From CAZGLR01 sp964526635 (GTDB lineage: Bacteria; Zixibacteria; MSB-5A5; GN15; JAAZOE01), in assembly GCA_964526635.1 (NCBI GenBank), contig CAZGLR010000009.1:1-50214 (forward strand): DNA of 50,214 nucleotides, given 5' to 3'. Under the pieces are notes generated by a model, which saw nothing but the letters and a program-made list of their open reading frames with translations, was not told the origin of the DNA and did no database searches. A program made the position numbers and the translations under genes. Positions 14,178 through 23,336 of the stretch are shown in pieces; within the stretch, counting starts at the first letter, position 1; the number at the start of each line of letters is the position of its first letter.

Positions 14178-15632
14178 TCAAATCCCCTTCTCGGTTTTTC
14201 GAACCCAGAAAGAATAAATCAATATTCCAAGTGCCGAGGCAAAGCCGATCGCCGCAAATTGATACCAGAGCTCATACGGGTGATAGGCATTCCATAATAA
14301 TTTCGTTGCTTCCGATGCTGTCAGATCCAGGGTTGCCTTGAGTTTGTCAAACGCCTCCGGGCGGGTGATTTCTTCGAGAAGGCCGAGCTCTTCGCGCATA
14401 TATCGAATCGCCAGGTTGGCCTTATCGCCCATTTGATCATAGACAATCCCGCCGCGCAGGGAACCATAGGCCCAGCCAATCGCCAGCGGGATATTGGCAT
14501 AGCCCATATACAGCGCTTTCTCGCCCTCTGGTGCAATAACTCCGAGGTATTCGTTCATTTTGGGGGAGGCCAGCATCTCGCCGATGGAAAAGCAGAGAAT
14601 GCCGAGGATGGTCAAATATCCCGACATGGTAAATCCGGCTGCGATCAGGCCGAACGACGATATCGTTATCCCGAGGAAGATCGAATACACCCGCCTCATC
14701 CGCGAAACCAGCCACGAGACGAATACAACCAGGAGGACAATAAGCCCGGCATTGGCATTGATGAGCCATTCCTGAGTGATCATCTCGCCCCGGTCGGTCA
14801 TGACGGTCATCCATGCGGGTAAATTAAACTGCTGAACGATCATCGAGGAATCGACCCAGTCGACAATAAAATTCGGCAGCATGTCAAAAAGCTGCATGAA
14901 CATCAGCCAGAACCCGGACATGATCAGGATGAAAATCGCCAGCCGCATTCGGGTCATATTTTTAAGGGTGGTCTTTACAACTTTCCAGACACCGCCGGCT
15001 TTGGATGTCCCTGATTCGACCTCCTTGTAAGTAAAGAGCATCAGGTAATTGAGCGAGACGATGATCGCGCAGCCATAAAACACTGCCGGCCATGACCAGC
15101 CGTAGAGGAAATGGGCCAGCGGCGGTCCGAGAAAACCCCCGATATTAACCAGCATGTAGAACGTGCCCCAGCCAACTGACGAGTTGCGATTGTTTAACGT
15201 CCGTACCAGCGTACCCTGGACGCCTGGCTTGAAGATGGCGGTTCCGGCCGCCAGGACACAGCAGCCGATCAGGAAGGGGAGAAAGTCCCGCTGCGTGGCC
15301 ATCATCAGGTAGCCGATAATTTTGATCGTGATGGCAAAGGCAATCGTCCGCTTATAGCCATAGCGGTCGGCAAATCCGCCCGAAAAGACCGGCACCAGCG
15401 ACTGCACCAGCGCCCACCAGAGGAAGATTATCCCCTTTTCGGTCTGGGTAAAAAGCAGCCCGCCGGGTTCATCGGCCTGAGCGATATAGATAGGGATAAC
15501 CACCCGGACGCCATAGTAGGCCAGCCGTTCGATCATCTCCATCATGTTGACCATCCAGAATGGTCTGGAAAATTGGGTGACCTGGGAAAAGAAGGAGTCC
15601 TTTTTCTCAGTCAGAGAACTCGCATCAGCCAC
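14178..15632 (-). CDS. POT/PTR-family proton-coupled peptide transporter
   Basis: This is an MFS-type protein of 484 residues with about twelve or more membrane segments. Helix 1 contains EMIERLAYYG (E32 to R36), the ExxER motif that marks proton-coupled oligopeptide transporters. GGFADRYGYKRT is the MFS loop 2-3 signature and FKPGVQGTLV matches the POT motif in helix 4-5. These transporters import di- and tripeptides with protons across the inner membrane. The start is GTG with AAGGA seven bases before it. The stretch from 13949 to 14177 behind it holds no gene I can support. The next gene upstream on this strand is CBS, with its own terminator, so this gene is probably transcribed alone. 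Confidence 0.88.
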   Translation of the reverse strand: MADASSLTEKKDSFFSQVTQFSRPFWMVNMMEMIERLAYYGVRVVIPIYIAQADEPGGLLFTQTEKGIIFLWWALVQSLVPVFSGGFADRYGYKRTIAFAITIKIIGYLMMATQRDFLPFLIGCCVLAAGTAIFKPGVQGTLVRTLNNRNSSVGWGTFYMLVNIGGFLGPPLAHFLYGWSWPAVFYGCAIIVSLNYLMLFTYKEVESGTSKAGGVWKVVKTTLKNMTRMRLAIFILIMSGFWLMFMQLFDMLPNFIVDWVDSSMIVQQFNLPAWMTVMTDRGEMITQEWLINANAGLIVLLVVFVSWLVSRMRRVYSIFLGITISSFGLIAAGFTMSGYLTILGILCFSIGEMLASPKMNEYLGVIAPEGEKALYMGYANIPLAIGWAYGSLRGGIVYDQMGDKANLAIRYMREELGLLEEITRPEAFDKLKATLDLTASEATKLLWNAYHPYELWYQFAAIGFASALGILIYSFWVRKTEKGI

Positions 15633-15731
15633 GGTTGTGTCCTTTATGCAAAATACCCAAGGTTTAGAATATCTCAGTGTAGTATATCAGGGCCGGACAG
15701 TCAACTGGTCAGTCCATGAAAAGCATTAAAC

Positions 15732-15758
15732 AAAAAGCCCCGCTGTGCGCGCGGGGCT
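15732..15758 (-). terminator. Intrinsic terminator after the CBS gene
   Basis: AGCCCCGC and GCGGGGCT form eight perfect pairs with a seven-base loop. On the minus strand TTTTTG follows. It lies 92 bases beyond the stop of the cystathionine beta-synthase-like gene. Confidence 0.88.
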
Positions 15759-15849
15759 CTTTGAATTCGAGAGTATAGAGTATAGAGAGGTTTCGTCTAT
15801 TAATACGGCGTCTTCACGCCGAAGTTCCGTAATTTTTGTGTTAGTTTTT

Positions 15850-16890
15850 CTACAGAAACCCTTTTTCCTTCATCCAGTCATCATTGAAAACTCGCGAGAG
15901 ATATTTCATCCCGGAATCAGGCAGGATGACAACCATGACCTGTCCCTCTTTATCATGTTCGCGGGCGTATTTCAACGCGCCCCAGACCGCCCCGCCACTG
16001 GAACCGCCGGCCAGAATACCCTCTTTGCGGGTCAGTTCACGGGTAGCATCAAAGCATTGTCTGTCATCGACTTTGATGAAATCATCGATATATTCGTATT
16101 GCAGGGTGGGGCAGAGTTTATCTTCGCCAATACCCTCGACAAAGTAGGTGTGCGGCTCGATCAGCTTGCCCTCGGTGCCGTATTCGCCGAAGACTGATCC
16201 AACCGGATCGATCGCCACGGCCAACAGGTTGGGATTCTTTTCCTTAAGATAGCGCGAACAGCCCGACATAGTCCCGCCGGTACCGACACCGCCGACGAGA
16301 ATATCGATTTTGCCACCGGTCTGACGCCATATTTCCGGACCGGTGAGAAAGTAATGTGCTTCGGGATTGATCAGGTTTTCATACTGGTTGAGAATAAAAT
16401 AATCTCCGGTTTCCTTGCCCAGGCGAACCGCTGTTTCATAATACGAATCAGGAGAATCAGCCGGAACAGCGGTTGGGCAGATATGGACATCGGCGCCAAA
16501 AGCTTTCAGGGTATTGACTTTTTCATCCGACATCTTATCCGGGATAGTCAAAATGACCCGACGACTATGCACCGCCCCGAACATTGCTACTGCCACACCG
16601 GTATTTCCTGAGGTGGCTTCGATAATCGTCGTGTTTGGTCCGATCTTTCCCTCATGCATAGCCTTATGCAGAATATACACAGCCATGCGGTCCTTGATTG
16701 AACCGCCCGGATTCATGAATTCGGGCTTTACATAGATGGTCGTCTTGAGGCCCTCGGCCATACGGTTTAGTTTTACCAGCGGGATGTTGCCGACCGCCTG
16801 CAGAATATTGTCGACGACATCGCCGCCCAGTTCGGGCATCCATTCGGGTAGTTTGGCACTTTTGTCTTTAGTCAGGCTGTGTTCTTGCAT
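15850..16890 (-). CDS. PLP-dependent cystathionine beta-synthase / cysteine synthase
   Basis: A fold-type II PLP enzyme of 346 residues. The PLP lysine is K66 in NPGGSIKDR, followed by EATSGNTG (substrate loop), GGVGTGGTMSG (phosphate cradle) and AGGSSGGA. The C-terminal ILPDSGMKYLSRVFNDDWM and the segment YFVEGIGEDKLCPT resemble cystathionine beta-synthase more than CysK. It makes cystathionine from serine and homocysteine, or cysteine from O-acetylserine. The two activities cannot be separated from sequence alone. There is no C-terminal CBS regulatory pair. A GGAG site nine bases upstream supports the ATG. Confidence 0.9.
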   Translation of the reverse strand: MQEHSLTKDKSAKLPEWMPELGGDVVDNILQAVGNIPLVKLNRMAEGLKTTIYVKPEFMNPGGSIKDRMAVYILHKAMHEGKIGPNTTIIEATSGNTGVAVAMFGAVHSRRVILTIPDKMSDEKVNTLKAFGADVHICPTAVPADSPDSYYETAVRLGKETGDYFILNQYENLINPEAHYFLTGPEIWRQTGGKIDILVGGVGTGGTMSGCSRYLKEKNPNLLAVAIDPVGSVFGEYGTEGKLIEPHTYFVEGIGEDKLCPTLQYEYIDDFIKVDDRQCFDATRELTRKEGILAGGSSGGAVWGALKYAREHDKEGQVMVVILPDSGMKYLSRVFNDDWMKEKGFL

Positions 16891-17086
16891 AAAACTATCT
16901 CCAGGATTGTATTCTCATAACGTAGATCGATGGAGTCCCTGATGGTGTACCATCATTAACGGTCTACACTGCATCCGGTTCCGCCGGAAAACTTTTTTCT
17001 TGGAATCGTCATTGTTCCGGTGGATTTTACTATACTGTATCGGTCCCTGAAATTTCGCTTTATTGCCCAGGGTGGATGCTGATAAA

Positions 17087-18478
17087 ATGCACGAAGTTGT
17101 AAAAAAAACAATAGAAAAACATGACCTGATCGCCGCCGGCGACAAAATCCTGGTGGCGCTGTCCGGGGGACCGGATTCGGTGGCCCTGCTGCGAATACTA
17201 TCCGACTTGTCTGTTTCGATGGGATTTACTGTGTCGGCGGTCTATATCAATCACCGGTTGCGCCCCGCGGCGGCTGAAAAAGAATCTGTTTTTTGCCGGC
17301 AGACTTGCGATCAACTCAGTGTCTGGTTTCATACTGCTGCAGTCGACATCCCCGAGCTGACTAAAACTGAAACGGGCGGGACCGAGGCGGTGGCACGCCG
17401 GCATCGATACCGTGTGCTGGAAGACATCGCTGACCGTGAGGGATATGCCAAAATCGCCCTGGGGCATCATCGCGATGATCGCGTCGAGACTATTCTGTTC
17501 AATCTCAGCCGTGGCGCCGGCCCGGCCGGAATAGCCACCATGCCGGTCAAACGGGGCCGAATCATCCGGCCCTTGTATGATCTTCCTCGCAGCGAGATCG
17601 AGGCCTGGCTGGCCGGGCATGGATATCCCTATATGACGGATATGTCCAATGAGGATGAAAGATTCACCCGCAACCGCATTCGCCATACAATCCTGCCCGT
17701 CATGCGCCGTGAACTGGGAGACCATGTTGACGACAGTATTCTTCGATTCGCCGATGTTTTGGGGGAGGAACAGCAGCATTTGCAAACGCTGGCCGAGGTG
17801 GTCTTTACGCGTATGGTTGGACAAACACCGGGCGGCAAACTTACCCTGCCGGCCGATGATCTCTCGGCCTGCGCCGTCTGGCTGAGGCGGCGTATCTGCC
17901 ATATGGCCGCCCGCGCTATCGGAGTATTCGAGACGGGATACGCTGACGTCGCGGTGATGATTGATAGTATCAGCCAAAAAAAGAACAGCCGAGCGCAGCT
18001 TGGCGGAGGCTTTTTTGTTGAACGATTCGGTCAAACGATGTATCTCTATGATACCGGTCAGGTGATGGAACGATATGCCTTGCCGGTGCCGGGACAGGTC
18101 GCCCTGATCTATCCCCGGGCCGAGATTCTGACGCGGCCGGTGGGACGGGAGGAAATCGATACAATACTCGCCACATCACCACACGCGGCAGTGATCGACC
18201 TTGATAAGATCACAGGTAGCCTGTATATTGATAGTATACAGCCGGGATCACGGATTCATCCTTATGGGCGTCCGGGATCGAAAACAGTCGGTGATTTTCT
18301 GACCGATCTCAAGTACCCGAGGCCGCTGCGGGATGAACTGCCGGTGATATATGATCAGCGGGGCGTGGTCTGGCTGGCTGGAATTGAAATCGATGATCGA
18401 GTCAAAGTTGACTCACAAACTGATAACGCGGTGGTGATGTTCTGTGGGCAAAGCGGAAATACAGACGAAACCATTTGA
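17087..18478 (+). CDS. tilS: tRNA(Ile)-lysidine synthase
   Basis: Attaches lysine to C34 of the CAU-anticodon tRNA-Ile so that it reads AUA. The PP-loop SGGPDSVALL lies at residues about 26-35 (counted from this start), followed by INHRLRP, RRHRYRVLE and LGHHRDDRVETILFNLSRG, all hallmarks of TilS. NRIRHTILPVM ends the catalytic domain, and a C-terminal domain with IHPYGRPGSKTVGDFLTDLKYPRPLRDELPVI follows. At 463 residues the length is typical. I chose the ATG at 17087. A TTG at 17063 would extend it. It heads the conserved order tilS-hpt-ftsH, and hpt starts inside its 3' end. Confidence 0.96.
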   Translation: MHEVVKKTIEKHDLIAAGDKILVALSGGPDSVALLRILSDLSVSMGFTVSAVYINHRLRPAAAEKESVFCRQTCDQLSVWFHTAAVDIPELTKTETGGTEAVARRHRYRVLEDIADREGYAKIALGHHRDDRVETILFNLSRGAGPAGIATMPVKRGRIIRPLYDLPRSEIEAWLAGHGYPYMTDMSNEDERFTRNRIRHTILPVMRRELGDHVDDSILRFADVLGEEQQHLQTLAEVVFTRMVGQTPGGKLTLPADDLSACAVWLRRRICHMAARAIGVFETGYADVAVMIDSISQKKNSRAQLGGGFFVERFGQTMYLYDTGQVMERYALPVPGQVALIYPRAEILTRPVGREEIDTILATSPHAAVIDLDKITGSLYIDSIQPGSRIHPYGRPGSKTVGDFLTDLKYPRPLRDELPVIYDQRGVVWLAGIEIDDRVKVDSQTDNAVVMFCGQSGNTDETI

Positions 18479-18980
18479 ACTTTTATTCTCGCAGGAACGT
18501 ATTCAAAAGCGAACCAGAGAATTGGGCGAACAAATCACCCGTGATTATGACGGCAAAAAACCGTTGTTTATGGGCATCCTGAAGGGATGTGTTGTTTTTT
18601 TTGCGGATTTGATTCGGGCAGTTTCTATTCCGGTTGAAGTGGAATTCATGTCGGCGCATAGTTATCATACCGGCACCGCACCGGGAGAAATGAATCTTTC
18701 CGGTGGTTCGCAGGTATCATTAACGGGCCGGCATGTACTGGTTGTCGAGGGTGTTGTGGACACCGGGCGGACCCTCGCGGCTATTCTGGATTCCCTGAAA
18801 AGGGCGGAACCGGCCAGCATTGAAATTGTTACACTATTGAACAAGACAGGCCGACGGGAAGTTGACTTGAACATCAAGTATTCGGGGTTTCATGTCACCA
18901 ATGATTTTGTCATCGGCTATGGTCTTGACCACAATCAGTATTACCGCAACCTGCCGTTTATCGGCAAAGTTGTCGAGTGA
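18444..18980 (+). CDS. hpt: Hypoxanthine phosphoribosyltransferase
   Basis: Salvages hypoxanthine and guanine to IMP and GMP. The 178-residue protein has the early LKGCVVFFADLIR segment, the PRPP-loop region VLVVEGVVDTGRTL and the late VIGYGLDHNQYYRNLPFIG. The usual acidic pair before the PRPP loop (ED in VEDIIDTG) is EG here, so the second acidic residue is missing. The rest of the site looks intact. The start is a GTG at 18444 that overlaps tilS by 35 bases, and no better start fits the family N-terminus. It belongs to the tilS-hpt-ftsH operon. Confidence 0.93.
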   Translation: MGKAEIQTKPFELLFSQERIQKRTRELGEQITRDYDGKKPLFMGILKGCVVFFADLIRAVSIPVEVEFMSAHSYHTGTAPGEMNLSGGSQVSLTGRHVLVVEGVVDTGRTLAAILDSLKRAEPASIEIVTLLNKTGRREVDLNIKYSGFHVTNDFVIGYGLDHNQYYRNLPFIGKVVE

Positions 18981-19006
18981 TAGCCGGTGTATAAATGAGG
19001 ATGTTC

Positions 19007-21034
19007 ATGAATCACCCTTTTTCTCTGAATCATGGGCCGGGACGGCCGACCAATAACCGTCGGAAGTCACCCCCTGATGATAAAAAAGACCAGAAGCAGC
19101 CGTTTAATTTCAAGGGGCCGGGCAGGACGCTGGTTTTCTGGTTTGTTGTTATCCTCACCGTTGTTCTTGTTTACAGTTTTTTAAATGAAACCACTGCAGA
19201 TATAGCCGAAATAAATTACACCGATTTTCTTCGCCATCTGGAACAGGACAAGATCTCATCGGTAACGTTCATCGATAGGAGAGTCGAGGGCCGATTTACC
19301 GAGGAAATGACGATCGCGGGTCCGACCGGCAGCGGCAAATATCAGAAGTTTCAATTCCGCGTTCCCTACGATGATCCCGATCTGGTTTCCCGTCTGGTTG
19401 AGAAGAACATCACGATTAAGGCTGAAGAACTGGGGCTGAACTGGGGCGGGGTACTGTTGTCGATTGCGCCCTGGCTTTTGATCATTTTTGTCTGGCTCTT
19501 TATGTTGCGCCAGATGCAGGGCGGCGGAGGCGGGCCCAAGGGTATTTTTTCATTCGGCAAAAGTCGGGCCAAACTGTTTACCGATGAACGCCCCAAGGTG
19601 ACCTTCGATGATGTCGCGGGCGCCGAAGAGGCCAAGGAAGAGCTGTCCGAAATTATCGAATTTCTCAAAGACCCGGGCAGGTTCCAGAAACTCGGCGGTA
19701 AGATTCCCAAGGGGGCGCTCCTCCTGGGCTCGCCGGGAACGGGCAAGACGTTATTGGCCCGGGCGGTGGCCGGCGAAGCCGGGGTGCCGTTTTATTCCAT
19801 GTCCGGCTCCGATTTCGTCGAGATGTTCGTCGGTGTCGGCGCCTCGCGGGTGCGCGATCTCTTTGAACAGGGCAAGAAAAGCGCGCCCTGTATTATCTTT
19901 ATCGATGAAATCGACGCGGTCGGGCGGCATCGGGGAGCCGGCCTCGGCGGGGGACATGACGAACGCGAGCAGACGCTGAATCAGCTTCTGGTGGAGATGG
20001 ACGGATTCGAATCCAACGATGGTGTCATTCTGGTGGCGGCCACCAACCGTCCTGATGTGCTGGATCCGGCGCTTTTGCGCCCGGGCCGTTTTGACCGCCA
20101 GATTGTCGTTGACAGCCCTGATGTGCGCGGGCGCGAGGGCATCTTCAAAGTCCATACCCGACGGGTGAAGCTGGGCAATAATGTCGATCTCAAAATTCTG
20201 GCCCGGGGAACTCCGGGCTTATCCGGCGCCGATATCGCCAATCTGGTCAATGAAGCGGCACTGCTGGCCGCGCGTAAGAACAAAGACTCGGTCGGCATGA
20301 TCGATTTTGAAGAGGCGAAAGACAAGGTCATGATGGGTGCCGAGCGCAGGTCACTGGTCATTTCCGATGAGGAAAAGCGCATTACCGCATACCATGAAAG
20401 CGGCCATGCCCTGCTGGGCAAACTGGTGCCAAACGCCGACCCGGTGCATAAAGTCACGATCGTCCCGCGCGGGATGGCGCTGGGTGTGACACACTTTTTG
20501 CCGATCGATGAGAAGCATACTTACCCTCGTGAATATCTCGAAGCGCAATTGGTTTTCATGATGGGCGGCCGGGTTGCTGAAAAACTGGTGTTTAATCATC
20601 TGACCACCGGGGCGGGCAATGATATTATGCAGGCGACCAAACTGGCCCGTAAGATGGTCTGCAATTACGGCATGTCGGAAAAACTGGGGCCGTTGTCTTT
20701 TGGCCGCAAAGATGATCATCTCTTCCTGGGACGCGATATCCAGCAGTCGCAGGATTATTCCGAAGAAACCGCCCGGTTAATCGATGCCGAAATCACCCGA
20801 TTCGTCCTGGAAGGCGAGCAGAAGGCCACCAAATTGCTCGAGGCCAATATGGATAAGCTGGAGCGACTGGCCAACGCCCTGCTCGAAAAGGAAATTCTCG
20901 ATGGCAGTGAAATCGACGACATCATCGGAAACCACAAAACAGAAGAAACCGACGCCGACACCTCCGGAGAAGAAGAAAACCAGGACACCGAGTCTGACAC
21001 AGCCCCGGAAACCGGTCGATCGGGAAAAAATTAA
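19007..21034 (+). CDS. ftsH: ATP-dependent zinc metalloprotease FtsH
   Basis: Membrane AAA+ protease that degrades unassembled membrane and regulatory proteins as a hexamer. In order it shows a Pro/Lys-rich N-terminus, TM1 (TLVFWFVVILTVVLVYSF), a periplasmic domain, TM2 (WLLIIFVWLFML), Walker A GSPGTGKT (Ser for the usual second Pro), Walker B IIFIDEID, the second region of homology ATNRPDVLDPALLRPGRFDR, and the zinc site HESGH. The acidic tail (EETDADTSGEEENQ) is longer than usual. GAGG six bases upstream favours ATG 19007 over in-frame ATG codons at 18995 and 19001. Its last 134 bases overlap the second folE in another frame. Confidence 0.96.
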   Translation: MNHPFSLNHGPGRPTNNRRKSPPDDKKDQKQPFNFKGPGRTLVFWFVVILTVVLVYSFLNETTADIAEINYTDFLRHLEQDKISSVTFIDRRVEGRFTEEMTIAGPTGSGKYQKFQFRVPYDDPDLVSRLVEKNITIKAEELGLNWGGVLLSIAPWLLIIFVWLFMLRQMQGGGGGPKGIFSFGKSRAKLFTDERPKVTFDDVAGAEEAKEELSEIIEFLKDPGRFQKLGGKIPKGALLLGSPGTGKTLLARAVAGEAGVPFYSMSGSDFVEMFVGVGASRVRDLFEQGKKSAPCIIFIDEIDAVGRHRGAGLGGGHDEREQTLNQLLVEMDGFESNDGVILVAATNRPDVLDPALLRPGRFDRQIVVDSPDVRGREGIFKVHTRRVKLGNNVDLKILARGTPGLSGADIANLVNEAALLAARKNKDSVGMIDFEEAKDKVMMGAERRSLVISDEEKRITAYHESGHALLGKLVPNADPVHKVTIVPRGMALGVTHFLPIDEKHTYPREYLEAQLVFMMGGRVAEKLVFNHLTTGAGNDIMQATKLARKMVCNYGMSEKLGPLSFGRKDDHLFLGRDIQQSQDYSEETARLIDAEITRFVLEGEQKATKLLEANMDKLERLANALLEKEILDGSEIDDIIGNHKTEETDADTSGEEENQDTESDTAPETGRSGKN

Positions 21035-21575
21035 GGAGGGCGCCCGGCTGATTCTCGAGGGAATCGGCGAGGACCTTGATCGCGAGGGCCTGAGGGAAAC
21101 GCCCGACCGAATTGCTGATTTTTATCTCGAGGCGTTCGCAGGTATCGGTATCAATCCGGCTGAACATGTCCCGCTGTACACCGCAGAAAATCGTGATGAG
21201 TTGATCATTGTCCGGGATATATATTTCTTTTCGATGTGTGAGCATCACCTGTTGCCGTTTTTCGGCCAGGCCCATATCGCCTATATTCCCGGTGACAACA
21301 AAATCACCGGGTTTTCACATTTTGCCCGAGTCATCGAGACCTTAGCTCATCGGCCGACCACCCAGGAAGTTTTGACTTCGCAGGCGGCCAATGCAATTCG
21401 TAAAACGATCAAGCCCAAGGGGCTTCTCATCATTACCGAGGCCGAACACCTCTGCCTGACTATGCGCGGTGTCAAAAAACCCGGCTCCAGAACCATAACC
21501 TCTGCTATCCGTGGCTGCCTGCGGCGTGACGCCACGCGGGCTGAAGCTATGGCACTGATTAAAGGCAATGGGTAA
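20901..21575 (+). CDS. folE: GTP cyclohydrolase I (copy 2, folate operon)
   Basis: Makes dihydroneopterin triphosphate from GTP for folate. Zinc ligands C113 and H116 (in MCEHHLLPFFG) and C185 (in AEHLCLTMRGV) are present, with the blocks EGLRETPDRIADFY and RPTTQEVLTSQ. The conserved domain starts at about residue 40. The only ordinary start codons ahead of it are the ATG at 20901 (AAGGA eight bases upstream) and GTG 20907, inside ftsH. The first 40 residues, Lys/Pro/Thr-rich, are therefore encoded over the FtsH acidic tail. The gene overlaps folP by eight bases, which ties this copy to folate. Confidence 0.92.
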   Translation: MAVKSTTSSETTKQKKPTPTPPEKKKTRTPSLTQPRKPVDREKIKEGARLILEGIGEDLDREGLRETPDRIADFYLEAFAGIGINPAEHVPLYTAENRDELIIVRDIYFFSMCEHHLLPFFGQAHIAYIPGDNKITGFSHFARVIETLAHRPTTQEVLTSQAANAIRKTIKPKGLLIITEAEHLCLTMRGVKKPGSRTITSAIRGCLRRDATRAEAMALIKGNG

Positions 21576-22443
21576 CAGACCGGAGACAGCCAACGGCGCG
21601 CGCCAACAGCAGGCGCCATCGATTGCCCTTCCACACGACCGTATTCTTGAATGTGCCCATCCCCGCATCATGGGCATTATCAACTGCACGCCGGATTCTT
21701 TCGCAGTGCGCCATTCCGATACCGCCTCGGCCGTACGGATGGCCCGGACGATGATCGACGAGGGTGCCGATATCCTTGACATCGGCGGGGAGTCATCGCG
21801 CCCCGGCTCGGAGCCGGTATCGGTCGCGGAGGAGTTGGCACGGATACTGCCGGTGATCGAATTAATCCGCGAGTTTTCCGATATTCCTTTGTCAATCGAT
21901 ACGACCAAGGCCGCTGTGGCAGAAAAGGCATTGACTCTGGGATGTGATATTATTAACGATATATCGGGACTTGGGTTTGATCCGGACATGGCTCCGCTGG
22001 CGGCGGAATATAATTGCCCGATCGTTATTATGCATATCAGGGGTACGCCGAAGACAATGCAGGAACATCCTGAATATGACGATGTGATTAAAGAGGTCGG
22101 ATTGTATTTTACCGAACGGATGGCCCTGGCCGAGGAAAAGGGCATTCCGGCCGAACGGATTATTCTTGATGTCGGAATCGGGTTCGGCAAACGGCGTCGC
22201 GATAATCTGGCGTTGCTTAAGCATCATGGTGAGTTCCGGCGTTTTGGTCGGCCGTTGCTGCTGGGCGCGAGCCGTAAACGGTTCATCGGGAGTATTTCGC
22301 GGACCGAAGGTGATGATCGAATCGATGGTTCCCTGGCCGTGGCGGCAATTGGTGTCATGCATGGCGCCGATATTATCAGAACCCATGATGTCGCCCATAC
22401 CCGGCGCGCAGTCGCGCTGGCGACGGCGATTCGTGAGGTCTAA
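21568..22443 (+). CDS. folP: Dihydropteroate synthase
   Basis: Condenses dihydropterin pyrophosphate with p-aminobenzoate. The TIM-barrel motifs are present in order: RIMGIINCTPDSF, LDIGGESSRPG, LSIDTTKAAVAEKAL, INDISGL, IVIMHIRGTPKTMQ, ILDVGIGFGK, LLLGASRKRFIG and RTHDV. The loop after TPDSF, usually SDGG, reads AVRHSDTA and is slightly divergent. The 291-residue length includes an N-terminal extension of about 30 residues. It overlaps folE at its start, and cdaA begins directly after its stop codon. Confidence 0.95.
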   Translation: MGNRPETANGARQQQAPSIALPHDRILECAHPRIMGIINCTPDSFAVRHSDTASAVRMARTMIDEGADILDIGGESSRPGSEPVSVAEELARILPVIELIREFSDIPLSIDTTKAAVAEKALTLGCDIINDISGLGFDPDMAPLAAEYNCPIVIMHIRGTPKTMQEHPEYDDVIKEVGLYFTERMALAEEKGIPAERIILDVGIGFGKRRRDNLALLKHHGEFRRFGRPLLLGASRKRFIGSISRTEGDDRIDGSLAVAAIGVMHGADIIRTHDVAHTRRAVALATAIREV

Positions 22444-23205
22444 ATGAATTTGTTTTCGATTGAGTTTATCAATTTCCGTCTTATCGATCTCCTCGATATT
22501 CTTATCGTGGCATTCATTATTTATAAATTATTGACCCTGATGAAAGGCACCCGTTCGGCCCAGATGATTACCGGATTGATACTGGTATTCTCGCTGGCCT
22601 TTCTGGCCTTCTGGTTTCAGCTCGAGGGCCTGATGTGGCTGTTCACCAATTTGGCCACGGTCGGTTTACTGGTGCTGGTAGTAGTCTTCCAGCCGGAATT
22701 GCGCGGTATGCTGGCCCAGATGGGCCATTCACAGCTCTTCCGGGCGCTGTATAAATATGAGGGCACCAAAGTCATCGATGAAGTCTCCCGCGCTGCGATC
22801 CGTCTGTCGGAACTCAAATACGGCGGCCTCATGGTTATCGAACGGGCGGTCGGGCTCAAGAATATCACCGAAACCGGCAAGCAGCTCAATGCCCAGCTTT
22901 CGGCGGAAGTGGTCACGACCTTGTTCACGCCCTATACGCCATTACACGATGGCGCCGTTATTATCTCCGGCGAATATATCGCCGCCGCGGCCGCAACCCT
23001 GCCGTTGACGAAAAATCCACGGTACCGCAAACTGTTCGGAATGCGCCATAAGGCCGCCATCGGCGTAACCGAAGAGTCGGATGCTATCGCCGTGGTGGTT
23101 TCAGAAGAGACCGGCGAGATTTCTATTGCCTATCGCGGGGTTTTGAATCGGGGCATTGACCGCAGTGAATTGCGTGAGCAACTGACGAGTTTTTTCGGCA
23201 AGTAG
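22444..23205 (+). CDS. cdaA: Diadenylate cyclase CdaA
   Basis: Membrane enzyme that makes cyclic di-AMP from two ATP. There are three N-terminal membrane helices (within residues 14-82), a linker with VVVFQPELRGMLAQMG, and the DAC domain. The DAC domain has PLHDGAVIISG (DGA motif) and KLFGMRHKAAIGVTEESDAIAVVVSEETG. The usual RHR reads RHK here, a conservative change. The 253-residue length is typical of CdaA. It follows folP with no gap (TAAATG). In Firmicutes cdaA sits with cdaR and glmM, while here it ends the tilS-hpt-ftsH-folE-folP operon and no cdaR is present. Confidence 0.94.
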   Translation: MNLFSIEFINFRLIDLLDILIVAFIIYKLLTLMKGTRSAQMITGLILVFSLAFLAFWFQLEGLMWLFTNLATVGLLVLVVVFQPELRGMLAQMGHSQLFRALYKYEGTKVIDEVSRAAIRLSELKYGGLMVIERAVGLKNITETGKQLNAQLSAEVVTTLFTPYTPLHDGAVIISGEYIAAAAATLPLTKNPRYRKLFGMRHKAAIGVTEESDAIAVVVSEETGEISIAYRGVLNRGIDRSELREQLTSFFGK

Positions 23206-23245
23206 ATTTTCCTCCAAAAATTCCGACTATAAATATAACTATTTG

Positions 23246-23270
23246 AGGTTATAGTGCTGACATATAACCT
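23246..23270. promoter_or_regulatory. Inverted repeat, candidate operator of the SatD-like gene
   Basis: AGGTTATA and TATAACCT form a perfect eight-base inverted repeat with nine bases between. The half-site GGTTATA occurs again at 23304-23310 across the -10 box of the promoter, 35 bases downstream. The adjacent gene encodes a protein with a C-terminal helix-turn-helix, so autoregulation is plausible but unproven. Confidence 0.45.
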
Positions 23271-23283
23271 TATAAGTTTATGT

Positions 23284-23312
23284 TTGACAATATAAGCCCA
23301 ATGGGTTATAAT
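23284..23312 (+). promoter_or_regulatory. Perfect sigma-70 consensus promoter
   Basis: TTGACA (23284-23289), a 17-base spacer, and TATAAT (23307-23312). Both boxes and spacing are exact consensus. It lies 24 bases before the SatD-like start codon in AT-rich sequence unlike its surroundings. Confidence 0.9.
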
Positions 23313-23336
23313 GTTCATACATAATATTAGGGAGTT

